Source of the DNA: Hyphomicrobiales bacterium
Lineage (GTDB): Bacteria > Pseudomonadota > Alphaproteobacteria > Rhizobiales > Beijerinckiaceae
Length of the DNA stretch: 64,000 nt
Assembly: GCA_900470095.1 (NCBI GenBank)
Contig: UBZM01000047.1
Span: 43,934-107,933, forward strand
Direction: 5' to 3'
The notes beneath the pieces are model-generated. The model was not told the DNA's origin, searched no databases, and saw only the letters and a program-made list of their open reading frames with translations. The position numbers and the translations under genes were made by a program. Numbering within the stretch: the stretch's first letter is position 1; the number at the start of each line of letters is the position of its first letter. Below, in pieces: positions 43,390 through 51,315 of this stretch.

Positions 43390-43761
43390 TCAGCCGTCGC
43401 GTGACCGCCGATGCAGCCCGGCGGCGTCCAGGCTGCCCAGATTCAGTAGGGGCAGAAGATCGTTCTCCGCCCTGAAATCCCGCGCACAGACCGCATTGAA
43501 CAACGCGATGCCGGCCTGATGCAACGGCACTGGCAGGCCCGTGACGGCGCCGAGCAGTTCGAGCGGAACGAGCCTGAAAGGCACGTCCTCGGTGATGAAG
43601 CGGGTATCGAGCGTCTTCGGCCCCATCAGCTCCGGGCGCATTGCGTAGACTGCGCCGGCCATCTCGCCGACAGGGCCGGGCACGACGCCGAAGGACAGGG
43701 CATAGTGATCGTGCACGCTGTGCACCGAGAGTCCGAAGGCAGCCGCAAGCGTGAGCCGCTT
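43390..43761 (-). pseudogene. C-terminal remnant of an NAD/NADP octopine/nopaline (opine) dehydrogenase
   Basis: The frame open from 43761 to the stop at 43390 reads like the C-terminal domain of opine dehydrogenases: LTLAAAFGLSVHSVHDHYAL, GPKTLDTRFITEDVPFRLVP and a natural-looking end with ENDLLPLLNLGSLD. The N-terminal NAD-binding domain (roughly 200 residues) is missing. A TAG at 43764-43762 and then the AhpD-like gene lie where it should be. The fragment has no good start (GTG at 43725 at best), so it looks like a deletion remnant. Confidence 0.65.
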
Positions 43762-43783
43762 CTACCCCTGCTGCGCGGACGGC

Positions 43784-44359
43784 TCAGTCGCGAACCGGTT
43801 CGCCGAGCGTATGCATCAACCGGTTGGCCCAACCGAAGATCGAGGCGGACAGGATCAGGTCGAGGATCTCGAGCTTCGACAGTCCAAGATCGCGCAACGC
43901 GGCAATATCCGTCGGTGTCGCCTCGGACGGCGTCCTCGAGAGCCTGACCGCGAAATCGAAGATCGCCTGCTGGTGTTCCTCAAGCTCGGCATCGACGCCA
44001 TCCGCGAAGATCGCTTCGATCACGTCGGTCCGCTTCGTCAGCTGGTTGAAGCGCGATGCATGCACCGCCGCGCAATAGACGCAGCGATTGACGATCGAGG
44101 CGCCGACCGCGCCAAGCTCTCGTTCGGCCGAGGACAACCCGCCCTTGCCATACATGATGGCGTTAAAGAGCGGCGAGCGCACCTTCAACGATTCGGGATC
44201 ATGCGCGAGCGTCAGGACATAGGCCGAAACCTTCTTGTTCGACGGCGTGATCTGCAGCGCATCGAGCTGCTCCGGGGTCGCATCCTCGAGCGCAACCGGG
44301 GTGACATAGGGCGCCCAGCGCGGCACCTCGACCGTGAATTCGTGGACCGGGACGCTCAC
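43784..44359 (-). CDS. Peroxidase-related / alkylhydroperoxidase domain protein (AhpD-like, Avi_7169-type)
   Basis: The 191-residue protein opens with GTG at 44359 behind GGAGG. The AhpD/CMD core has the redox pair and proton relay in VNRCVYCAAVHASRF (Cys-x-x-Cys, then His), ahead of a helix ending TKRTDVIEAIF. Such proteins reduce peroxides or are orphan CMD proteins. The GTGA overlap with the gene upstream makes an obligate pair, matching the Avi_7169/Avi_7170 pairing known from Agrobacterium. Confidence 0.85.
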   Translation of the reverse strand: MSVPVHEFTVEVPRWAPYVTPVALEDATPEQLDALQITPSNKKVSAYVLTLAHDPESLKVRSPLFNAIMYGKGGLSSAERELGAVGASIVNRCVYCAAVHASRFNQLTKRTDVIEAIFADGVDAELEEHQQAIFDFAVRLSRTPSEATPTDIAALRDLGLSKLEILDLILSASIFGWANRLMHTLGEPVRD

Positions 44360-44859
44360 AGGACCTCCTCCAGCAGCCGCAGGCCGGCAATGACGCGGAC
44401 CTGGTAATTGACGAAGGCAGCCAATTCGGCGAGCCGGACGATGTCGGGCTCCGCGAGACCTGCCGCCTTGAGCGCCTCGATATCCGCCCGCGTTGCGTCC
44501 TTGACGGTCTTCGTCAGGATATCGACATGACGCGTGATGGCGATCAGCCGCGCATCCGCGTCGAGCACCTCAAGGGCAGCGCCCGAAGCAACCGCGGCCA
44601 GCACGGAGGTCTCGCCGGCTTGGCCGAGCAGTTCCCGGTAGTGAGCGGCCAGCCCGGAATCCCCGTTCCATCGGGCCATTCTGACCGCCAGCGCCGCACG
44701 CTCGGCATGGCTCAGGCCGCCCGGCTCGCGTGGCAACAGGACCGCATCATGGCTGGCCTGGCTCATCTCCATGATCCCGGAGCGCTCGGATACGGCATCC
44801 GCAAGCTGCGAGCCCGCCTTCAGGCCCGCCAGGCTCTCGATCAGATTCGTCCCGCTCAA
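44356..44859 (-). CDS. CMD domain protein, Avi_7170-type
   Basis: The protein has 167 residues from a TTG at 44859 that follows GGGAGG at good spacing (SGTNLIESLAGLKAGSQL); a farther TTG at 44910 has no ribosome site. Conserved stretches are SHDAVLLPREPGGLSHAERAALA and LRLIAITRHVDIL-like DARLIAITRHVDIL. The CMD cysteines are missing, so it is probably a partner rather than the peroxidase itself. It is coupled to the AhpD-like gene downstream. Confidence 0.8.
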   Translation of the reverse strand: MSGTNLIESLAGLKAGSQLADAVSERSGIMEMSQASHDAVLLPREPGGLSHAERAALAVRMARWNGDSGLAAHYRELLGQAGETSVLAAVASGAALEVLDADARLIAITRHVDILTKTVKDATRADIEALKAAGLAEPDIVRLAELAAFVNYQVRVIAGLRLLEEVL

Positions 44860-44961
44860 TCGCACCTCCCGTTGCTGCGCCGAGCGATGTTTAGGGTCGG
44901 CACGGGCCAAGGTCCACCCGTCGATCTATGCGGGTCGAATTGCCGGCTATATGACAGATTC

Positions 44962-46335
44962 ATGATCCGACGCGCGGGACGTCTCTGCCTTGCCCTTGCG
45001 GCCTTGACCTGGCTTGCCGCCGGCCCGGCGGAAGCTCGCCGCGTTCAGATCATCACCTCGTTCCCACCTTCTTTCTTCGAGCCGTTCCGGGCCGCCTTTC
45101 GCAATCGACACCCGGACATCGCGGTCGAGGTCGTGCAGCGCAAGACCACCGCAGCCGTCGCGGACATTCGGACACAGCAGCGTCAGGAGGCCGATCTGTT
45201 CTGGGCTTCAGCCCCCGACGCCTTCGAATTGCTGAAACAGGGCAAACTGCTGGCACCGCTGCAGGCCCGGCCGACCGGCTCCCCCGAAAGCATCGCGGGT
45301 TACCCCATCAACGATCCCGATGGGCACTATCTCGGCTTTGCCGTCTCGGGCTACGGGCTGGTCTACAACCCGTCCTATCTCGCGGCGCGTGGGCTGCCGG
45401 TGCCGCGCAACTGGGCCGACCTTGCCGCTCCCGCCTATGCCGGCCATATCGGGCTGACCTCGCCGGCCCGCTCCGGCACGACGCACCTGATGGTCGAAGC
45501 CCTGCTTCAATCGCTCGGCTGGGAGCGCGGCTGGGCGCTCTGGTCCGAGATCGGCGGCAATCTGGCGACCATCACGGCGCGCAGCTTCGGCGTGACGGCA
45601 GGTGTCGCACGTGGCCGCTTCGGCATCGGCATCTCGATCGATTTCCTGGCGGAAACCGTCGGCGCGGAGGGCGAAACCAGCCGCTTCCTGCTGCCGGAGG
45701 AGACGCTGTTCGCACCAGCCAGCATCGCGCGGCTGGCAACCTCCCCCAATCCGAAGGAAGCCGAGCTCTTCATCGACTTCGTGCTCTCGCCCGAGGGCCA
45801 GAAACTGCTGCGCGAGCCGCGGATCGGCCGGCTTGCGGTCTCACCGGCTGCCTATGGTCCCGACGAGGCGCCGCCGCATCTTTCGGACGTGTCCGGCCTC
45901 TTCAACCGGACACGCTTCGATGCCGGGCTGTCGGCCGGTCGCTACGAACTGGTTAACATCATCTTCGACGAGTGGATCACCTTCCGCCGCGCTGAGCATG
46001 CCCGGCTCTGGCGCAGCCTGCAGGGGATGGAGGCCGCGCTTCTTGCCTATCCCGACCAGCAGGCGGCCCGCCTCCTGACCGAAGCGCGCGGAGCGCTGAT
46101 ACGCCCGCCCATCGCCGCCTCCGACCTCGCCCAGCCCAAACGCTTTTCCGATCTTGTGCGCGTACCTCGCGGACTGGCCGTACCCGAGGCACAGGCCCGA
46201 ATCGAAGCCGAAATCCGCAGCGCGATCGCAACCCAAGCTGCGGACGCCGCCGTCAGGTTGCGGCAGGCTGCCGAGCGGCTCACCGCCGCGGGCTGGACCA
46301 ACTCTGATGACGGACTGACTGGAGGGCTGCCATGA
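44962..46335 (+). CDS. Extracellular solute-binding protein, sensor partner of the downstream kinase (PgtC-like)
   Basis: The protein has 457 residues from the ATG at 44962. The signal peptide covers about 1-25 (ending AGPAEARRV). The mature part closely parallels the transporter's own binding protein at 49819: EADLFWASAPDAFELLKQGK, INDPDGHYLGFAVSGYGLVYN, LTSPARSGTTHLMVEALLQ and RSFGVTAGVARG. It overlaps the histidine-kinase gene by ATGA. Order and coupling mirror PgtC of the Salmonella PgtCBA phosphoglycerate sensor, where a binding protein tells the kinase that ligand is present. The C-terminal 90 residues are helical and specific to this branch. Confidence 0.85.
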   Translation: MIRRAGRLCLALAALTWLAAGPAEARRVQIITSFPPSFFEPFRAAFRNRHPDIAVEVVQRKTTAAVADIRTQQRQEADLFWASAPDAFELLKQGKLLAPLQARPTGSPESIAGYPINDPDGHYLGFAVSGYGLVYNPSYLAARGLPVPRNWADLAAPAYAGHIGLTSPARSGTTHLMVEALLQSLGWERGWALWSEIGGNLATITARSFGVTAGVARGRFGIGISIDFLAETVGAEGETSRFLLPEETLFAPASIARLATSPNPKEAELFIDFVLSPEGQKLLREPRIGRLAVSPAAYGPDEAPPHLSDVSGLFNRTRFDAGLSAGRYELVNIIFDEWITFRRAEHARLWRSLQGMEAALLAYPDQQAARLLTEARGALIRPPIAASDLAQPKRFSDLVRVPRGLAVPEAQARIEAEIRSAIATQAADAAVRLRQAAERLTAAGWTNSDDGLTGGLP

Positions 46336-48275
46336 GGCACCTCTGGCGCGGCCGACGTTTCGGCATCGGCGAACGCCTGATCGCCGCTTTCCTCGGCGTC
46401 GGTCTGTTTGCTGTCGGCGCGGGTATCGTCGGCGTCATCTCCTATGAACGGCTGAGCACGGAGCTCGCGGCCATCGCGCGCGATCATCTGCCGGGCCTTG
46501 CCTCTTCGGCGAGGCTCGCCGAAGCCAGCGCGCGCGTCATCGCCAGCATGCCCGAGCTTGCCAATGCCGAGCGGCGCGACGCCTATGAACGCAGCCGACG
46601 GCTTGTCGGCGAACGGCTGGATGAGCTCGACCGGGTTCTGGCCGAACGGGCCGAGGGCGGGTTCGCCTCGCCCGCCCTGGCCGCAGTTGCGACCGAGATC
46701 CGCAGCAATCTCAAGGCCATTGATGCAGTCTCTGAGCGGCGCTTTCCGCTTGGCGAGCGCAACCGTGCCATCGGCGAGGAGCTGCGCTGGCTCCAGGCCG
46801 ATCTTCTCGACGAAATCGAGCCGCTTACCGACGATGCCCGCTTCAATATCGAGACCGCGCTGGGCCAGGCCGGGACCGAAGCATCAGGCGCGGCCAAGCC
46901 GAATGCCATTCGCGAGGAGACCCGCAAGAGCGCGGCGTTGATGACGCTGAATGCCCAGGCGAACCTGATCGTCGGCCTCTATGGGCGGCTCGGCGCGGTC
47001 CGCACCCGCGAGGATATGGAGCAGACCGGCCACGTCATTGGCGAGGCGGTCGACCAGCTCGAAATCGAGGCCAGGGCACTGAACGGCTGGCCCGATACCA
47101 TTACCGTCAGGCAGATCGCCCAGCGACTGATCGGACTTGCCGATGCCGGCACCGGACTGCCCGCGATCAAGCGCGCCGAGCTGGCAGCCCAGTCCGACGC
47201 ACAACGCCTGATCACGGAAAGCCGCCGGCTGGTCAGCGAGCTCGGCACCCTGGTCTCCCAGGAGGTTCAGAGAACGGAGGCAACCGCGAAGGCCGCAGCC
47301 GAGCGTTCCGCCGCGGCGATCAGGCTCGGCCGCAACCTGCTCCTGGCGATCGCGGCCGCCTCGCTGATCGGAGCCCTTCTGATCGGCTGGTTCTATGTCC
47401 GCCGCAATCTCGTCGCGCGGCTGCGCGTGCTGACCGAGGCCGCAACCAGCATCGCCAGCGGGCAATCCTCGGCCGTGCTGCCCCACGCCGGCAATGACGA
47501 GCTCGGCGACCTCGCCCGGGCACTCGCCGTCTTCCGCCAGACCCGCGACGACCTGATCCAGGCGGCCAAGCTCGCCGCGCTCGGCCAGATGGCGGCCGGC
47601 CTCAGCCACGAACTCAACCAGCCGCTGGCAGCGATTCGCTCCCACGCCCATAACGGCGTGCTGCTGCTGGAGCGCGAGCGGCCCGATGAGGCCCGCCACG
47701 CCATCATGCGCATCCAGGCTCTGACAACCCGCGCCGCCGAGTTGATTGCTCACCTCAGGCGCTTCGCCCGCAAGCCGGGCGTGACGCTTTCTCCCGTCGA
47801 GGTCGGCGGTGTGGTCGAGACGGCGCTGTCGCTCTTCGGTCCGCGCCTCGATGCCGGGCAGGTGACGCTGAAGCAGGACAGGCCCGCCGAAAGGCTCTAT
47901 GTCCGCGCCGAGGAAATCCGGCTGGAGCAGGTCCTGGTCAACCTCATCGCCAATGCCCTCGATGCCATCGCGGGCCGGCCAGACCCGACGCTCGCGATCG
48001 GCGCGTCCCAACGTGGCAAGGCCGTCGAGATCTGGGTCGAGGATAACGGGCCTGGCATCGACCGCGCGCATCTGGAGCGAATCTTCGACCCGTTCTTCAC
48101 GACCAAGCCGGTCGGTTCGGGGCTCGGCCTCGGCCTTTCGCTCTCCTACAACATCATCAAGGACCTTGGCGGCACGCTCGCCGTCGCCAGTTCCGGTCCC
48201 GCCGGCACGCGTTTTCTGATTATGCTCGAAGCCCTGCCGAACCGCGTAATGGCTGCCATGGAAATTGACGCATGA
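46332..48275 (+). CDS. Two-component sensor histidine kinase (PgtB/DctB-like)
   Basis: The 647-residue protein has a transmembrane helix at about 16-38 and a second at about 336-358. A mostly helical periplasmic domain of about 290 residues lies between them, followed by HAMP, then the phospho-acceptor His426 in GLSHELNQPLAAI. The ATPase domain has LVNLIANALDAI (N box), VEDNGPGIDRAH (G1) and GSGLGLGLSLSYNI (G2). The HELNQPL box is that of DctB-type kinases partnered with sigma-54 activators. It overlaps genes on both sides by 4 bp. Confidence 0.93.
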   Translation: MRHLWRGRRFGIGERLIAAFLGVGLFAVGAGIVGVISYERLSTELAAIARDHLPGLASSARLAEASARVIASMPELANAERRDAYERSRRLVGERLDELDRVLAERAEGGFASPALAAVATEIRSNLKAIDAVSERRFPLGERNRAIGEELRWLQADLLDEIEPLTDDARFNIETALGQAGTEASGAAKPNAIREETRKSAALMTLNAQANLIVGLYGRLGAVRTREDMEQTGHVIGEAVDQLEIEARALNGWPDTITVRQIAQRLIGLADAGTGLPAIKRAELAAQSDAQRLITESRRLVSELGTLVSQEVQRTEATAKAAAERSAAAIRLGRNLLLAIAAASLIGALLIGWFYVRRNLVARLRVLTEAATSIASGQSSAVLPHAGNDELGDLARALAVFRQTRDDLIQAAKLAALGQMAAGLSHELNQPLAAIRSHAHNGVLLLERERPDEARHAIMRIQALTTRAAELIAHLRRFARKPGVTLSPVEVGGVVETALSLFGPRLDAGQVTLKQDRPAERLYVRAEEIRLEQVLVNLIANALDAIAGRPDPTLAIGASQRGKAVEIWVEDNGPGIDRAHLERIFDPFFTTKPVGSGLGLGLSLSYNIIKDLGGTLAVASSGPAGTRFLIMLEALPNRVMAAMEIDA

Positions 48276-49624
48276 ATGCGCCAAGGATTGTTCTCGTCGA
48301 CGACGATGCCGAGGTTCTCGAGGCCTGCCGGCTGACCTTGGAGCTCGAAGGCTTCGAGGTCGCGGCAAAGCGCTCGGCCGACGCAGCCCTCCCCTTGCTG
48401 ACCCGCGACAGCCCGGTCGTTCTGGTCAGCGATGTCCGGATGCCCGGCCGCGACGGCTTTGGCCTGCTTGCGGCAGTCCGGGCAATTGATCCCGAAATTC
48501 CGGTGGTGCTCGTCACCGGCCATGCCGACGTCCCCATGGCGGTAAAGGCGATCCGCGACGGCGCCTGGGATTTCGTCGAGAAGCCGGCCGATCCCGTGCT
48601 GCTCACCGAGACCGTCCGCCGGGCAAGCGATTATCGCCGATTGATCATCGAGAATCGGCTGCTGCGTGCAAGAGCCACCCCCGACGACCCGTGGGTCGCA
48701 CGGCTTGTCGGCGCCTCGCCGGCGATCGTTCGTTTGCGTCAGCGCCTGACCCTCATGGCCGACGCCGATACCGACGTGCTGCTGTTCGGGGAAACGGGGA
48801 CGGGCAAGGAGGTCGCCGCCCGCGCGCTGCACGATCTCGGCAAGCGCCGCAGCGGCCGCTTCGTCGCGGTGAACTGCGGCGCCATTCCCGAAACCATGAT
48901 CGAGAGCGAGCTTTTCGGCCATGAGGCCGGCGCGTTCACCGGCGCCCGCGAGCGGCGCATCGGCAAAATCGAGCATGCCAGCGGCGGCACGCTCTTTCTC
49001 GACGAGATCGAGTCGATGCCGGTGGCCGCGCAGGTCCGGCTGCTGCGCGCGCTCCAGGAGCGGCGCATCGAACGCCTCGGCTCAAACCGCGAGATCGCGG
49101 TCGATATCCGTATCGTCGCGGCAACTAAGGCTGACCTCGCAGCATTGGCAAAGACCGGTGGGTTTCGCGAGGACCTGGTCTATCGCCTCAATGTCGTGAC
49201 GCTGCGCCTGCCGCCCTTGCGTGATCGGCGCGAAGACATTCCGCTGCTGTTCGAGCATTTCCTCGGGCTGGCTGCCGCCCGCGTCGGCCGTTCCGCCCCG
49301 CCGCTCGGCCGCGATCTGCTGCAGCGTCTGTCGCGACAGGACTGGCCCGGCAATGTCCGCGAATTGCGCAACGCCGCCGAACGCAGTCTGCTCGGGATGG
49401 ACGAGGATTTCGATGATCCCGTGACCACCCCCGGACCATCGAGCGCCGAACTGACGCTGGAAGAGCAGATCGCGCTCGCCGAAGCCGAGGTGATAGGAGC
49501 GGCGTTGAAACGCCATGGCGGGCGGATCGGCGTCACAGCAGCCGCCCTCGGCATCACCCGCAAAACCCTCTACCTCAAGATGCGCCGCTACGGATTGAGT
49601 GGCGCGGCAGCGCTTCCCGACTGA
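48272..49624 (+). CDS. Sigma-54-dependent response regulator (PgtA/DctD-like)
   Basis: The 450-residue protein has a receiver domain with acidic Asp10-12 and phospho-acceptor Asp54 (VSDVRMPG), then an AAA+ domain with Walker A GETGTGKE at about 173 and the sigma-54 contact loop GAFTGA at 220-225, then RHGGRIGVTAAALGITRKTLYLKMRRYG as the C-terminal Fis-type helix-turn-helix. It should bind upstream of, and open, the -24/-12 promoter found at 49747-49762 just before the ABC importer. Confidence 0.95.
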   Translation: MNAPRIVLVDDDAEVLEACRLTLELEGFEVAAKRSADAALPLLTRDSPVVLVSDVRMPGRDGFGLLAAVRAIDPEIPVVLVTGHADVPMAVKAIRDGAWDFVEKPADPVLLTETVRRASDYRRLIIENRLLRARATPDDPWVARLVGASPAIVRLRQRLTLMADADTDVLLFGETGTGKEVAARALHDLGKRRSGRFVAVNCGAIPETMIESELFGHEAGAFTGARERRIGKIEHASGGTLFLDEIESMPVAAQVRLLRALQERRIERLGSNREIAVDIRIVAATKADLAALAKTGGFREDLVYRLNVVTLRLPPLRDRREDIPLLFEHFLGLAAARVGRSAPPLGRDLLQRLSRQDWPGNVRELRNAAERSLLGMDEDFDDPVTTPGPSSAELTLEEQIALAEAEVIGAALKRHGGRIGVTAAALGITRKTLYLKMRRYGLSGAAALPD

Positions 49625-49633
49625 CGTCGCGAT

Positions 49634-49672
49634 GTTACCGTCCTGACCCATCCTCTCGGCGCGACGGTTACC
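49634..49672 (+). promoter_or_regulatory. Possible upstream activator sites (two GTTACC boxes)
   Basis: GTTACC occurs at 49634-49639 and again at 49667-49672, 33 bp or about three helical turns apart and 75-110 bp upstream of the sigma-54 promoter. This is the usual location for activator-dimer sites. The assignment rests on position and repetition only. Confidence 0.3.
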
Positions 49673-49746
49673 ACAACGACCCGCAGAGATCGCAGACTCC
49701 GCCCCGAAACCAGAATTTCCTCAACAGAATCAATACGACGCCCGAT

Positions 49747-49762
49747 TGGCACCGTCGTTGCT
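49747..49762 (+). promoter_or_regulatory. Sigma-54 (-24/-12) promoter
   Basis: The sequence TGGCACCGTCGTTGCT matches the TGGCAC-N5-TTGCW consensus at every fixed position, with GG (49748-49749) and GC (49760-49761) ten bases apart. It lies 56 bp before the binding-protein ATG and directly downstream of the gene for a sigma-54 activator. Confidence 0.88.
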
Positions 49763-49818
49763 GACAGATGTTCATCGGCCTCGACGCCGGGTGAGCAGAA
49801 ACTGTCTTGGAGGAAATC

Positions 49819-51156
49819 ATGGTCAATCGCAGGGTCGCACTCGCGACCGCCCTCGGCCTGTCGCTCAGCACGTCATTCACAACCATCGCCCTCGCCCAGG
49901 CTCCGGCCGGCAAGGTCACCGTCGTCACCTCCTTCTCCAAGGACGTGACCGACCCGATCAAGAAGGCCTTCGAGAAGGCCGCTCCCGGCGTCACGCTCGA
50001 GGTTCAGAACCGCAACACCAATGCCGGCGTGAAATATGTCGAGGAGACCAAGGCCAACAACCAGGTCGATCTCTTCTGGGCCTCGGCTCCTGACGCTTTT
50101 GAAGTCCTCAAGGGCAAGAAGCTGCTGACGCCCTACAAGCCCAAGGCGGCCGGCATCCCCGAGAAGATCGGCTCCTACCCGATCAATGATCCGCAGGGCT
50201 TCTATTTCGGCTTCGCGGCATCGGGCTACGGCATCATGTGGAATGATCGCTACGCCAAGGCCAACAAGCTGCCCGAGCCGAAGGACTGGCAGGATCTCGC
50301 CAAGCCGGCCTTCTACGACCATGTCTCGATCGCCTCGCCGGCCCGTTCCGGCACCACGCACCTGACCGTCGAGACCATCCTTCAGGGCGAAGGCTGGGAG
50401 AAGGGCTGGCGCACGCTCAAGGAGATGTCGGGCAATTTCCGCTCGATCACGGAACGTTCGTTTGGTGTGCCGGAGGCGGTGAACTCCGGACAGGTCGGCG
50501 TCGGCATCGTCATCGACTTCTTCGCCTTCTCGGCCCAGGCGTCCGGCTTCCCGGTCAAGTTCGTCTATCCGACCGTGACCACCGTCGTGCCGGCCAATGT
50601 CGGCATCATCGCGAACCCGCCGAACAAGGCGGCGGCCGAGGCCTTTGTCGAGTTCCTGCTCTCGCCGGCCGGCCAGGAGGTCCTGCTCGATCCCGGCATC
50701 CGCCGCCTGCCCGTCAATCCGGCCGTCTATGCCAAGGCCGGCGCCGACTATCCCAACCCCTTCACCGATCCGCGTTTCCAGAAGATGATCGGCTTCGACG
50801 TCGACAAGTCCGAAGCCCGAACCGCTGTCGTCGACACCCTGTTCGACCAGCTGATCTCCTTCCAGCTCGATGCGCTGAAGGGAGTCACCAAGACGCTGCA
50901 CGAGGTCGACGCCGCGCTGGCCAAGAAGCCCAACGCCCAGGCCAAGGCTGCGGCCGATGAAGCGCGTAACCTGATCGCCTCCATGCCGGTCAACGAAGCG
51001 CAGGCAGCAAGCGCAGAGCTCCGCGGCGCCTTCACCGGCGGCAAGGAGAAGGGCGCAAGGCAGGCGGAGCTCGAGAGCCAGTGGGCCAATGCCGCCCGCG
51101 AGAACTACGCCAAGGCCAAGACCAAGGCCGAGGAAGCGCTCAAGCTCGCGCGCTGA
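49819..51156 (+). CDS. ABC transporter substrate-binding protein (Fe3+/AfuA/PgtC-like superfamily)
   Basis: The protein has 445 residues from the ATG at 49819, behind GGAGGAAA. The signal peptide spans about 1-27 (ending IALAQAPAG). The mature part reads KVTVVTSFSKDVTDPIKKAF, VDLFWASAPDAFEVLKGKK, INDPQGFYFGFAASGYGIMW, SPARSGTTHLTVETILQGEG and GVGIVIDFFAFSAQ. It would capture the ligand in the periplasm for the permease and ATPase downstream. It resembles the sensor binding protein at 44962. A family often labelled iron-binding includes AfuA, reported to bind sugar phosphates, so an organophosphate is at least as likely as iron. Confidence 0.9.
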   Translation: MVNRRVALATALGLSLSTSFTTIALAQAPAGKVTVVTSFSKDVTDPIKKAFEKAAPGVTLEVQNRNTNAGVKYVEETKANNQVDLFWASAPDAFEVLKGKKLLTPYKPKAAGIPEKIGSYPINDPQGFYFGFAASGYGIMWNDRYAKANKLPEPKDWQDLAKPAFYDHVSIASPARSGTTHLTVETILQGEGWEKGWRTLKEMSGNFRSITERSFGVPEAVNSGQVGVGIVIDFFAFSAQASGFPVKFVYPTVTTVVPANVGIIANPPNKAAAEAFVEFLLSPAGQEVLLDPGIRRLPVNPAVYAKAGADYPNPFTDPRFQKMIGFDVDKSEARTAVVDTLFDQLISFQLDALKGVTKTLHEVDAALAKKPNAQAKAAADEARNLIASMPVNEAQAASAELRGAFTGGKEKGARQAELESQWANAARENYAKAKTKAEEALKLAR

Positions 51157-51170
51157 GCCGTCGCCACTGC

Positions 51171-51276
51171 CGTCATCCCGGCCTGCAGCGGAGTACAGGG
51201 CCGGGATCCATGCCGAACTCCCAGCGGAGACTCAGGCCTGGATCCCGGACATCCGAGCGGTCTCCTGGAATGACGG
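51171..51276. repeat. REP-like intergenic inverted repeat inside the ABC operon
   Basis: Outer ends CGTCATCCCGG and CTGGAATGACG pair imperfectly, and inside them CCGGGATCCA (51201-51210) pairs perfectly with TGGATCCCGG (51239-51248). It lies between the binding-protein and permease genes. The ends (GTCATcCC...GGAATGAC) are those of widespread alphaproteobacterial intergenic palindromes. Confidence 0.65.
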
Positions 51277-51315
51277 TGCAGGCTTCATCGATCGAGCCTC
51301 TTTCGGGAACTCCCC

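Noticed and set aside
46884..48368. 494-codon minus-strand frame opposite the histidine kinase
   Set aside because: Shadow frame; the kinase on the other strand has all its motifs.
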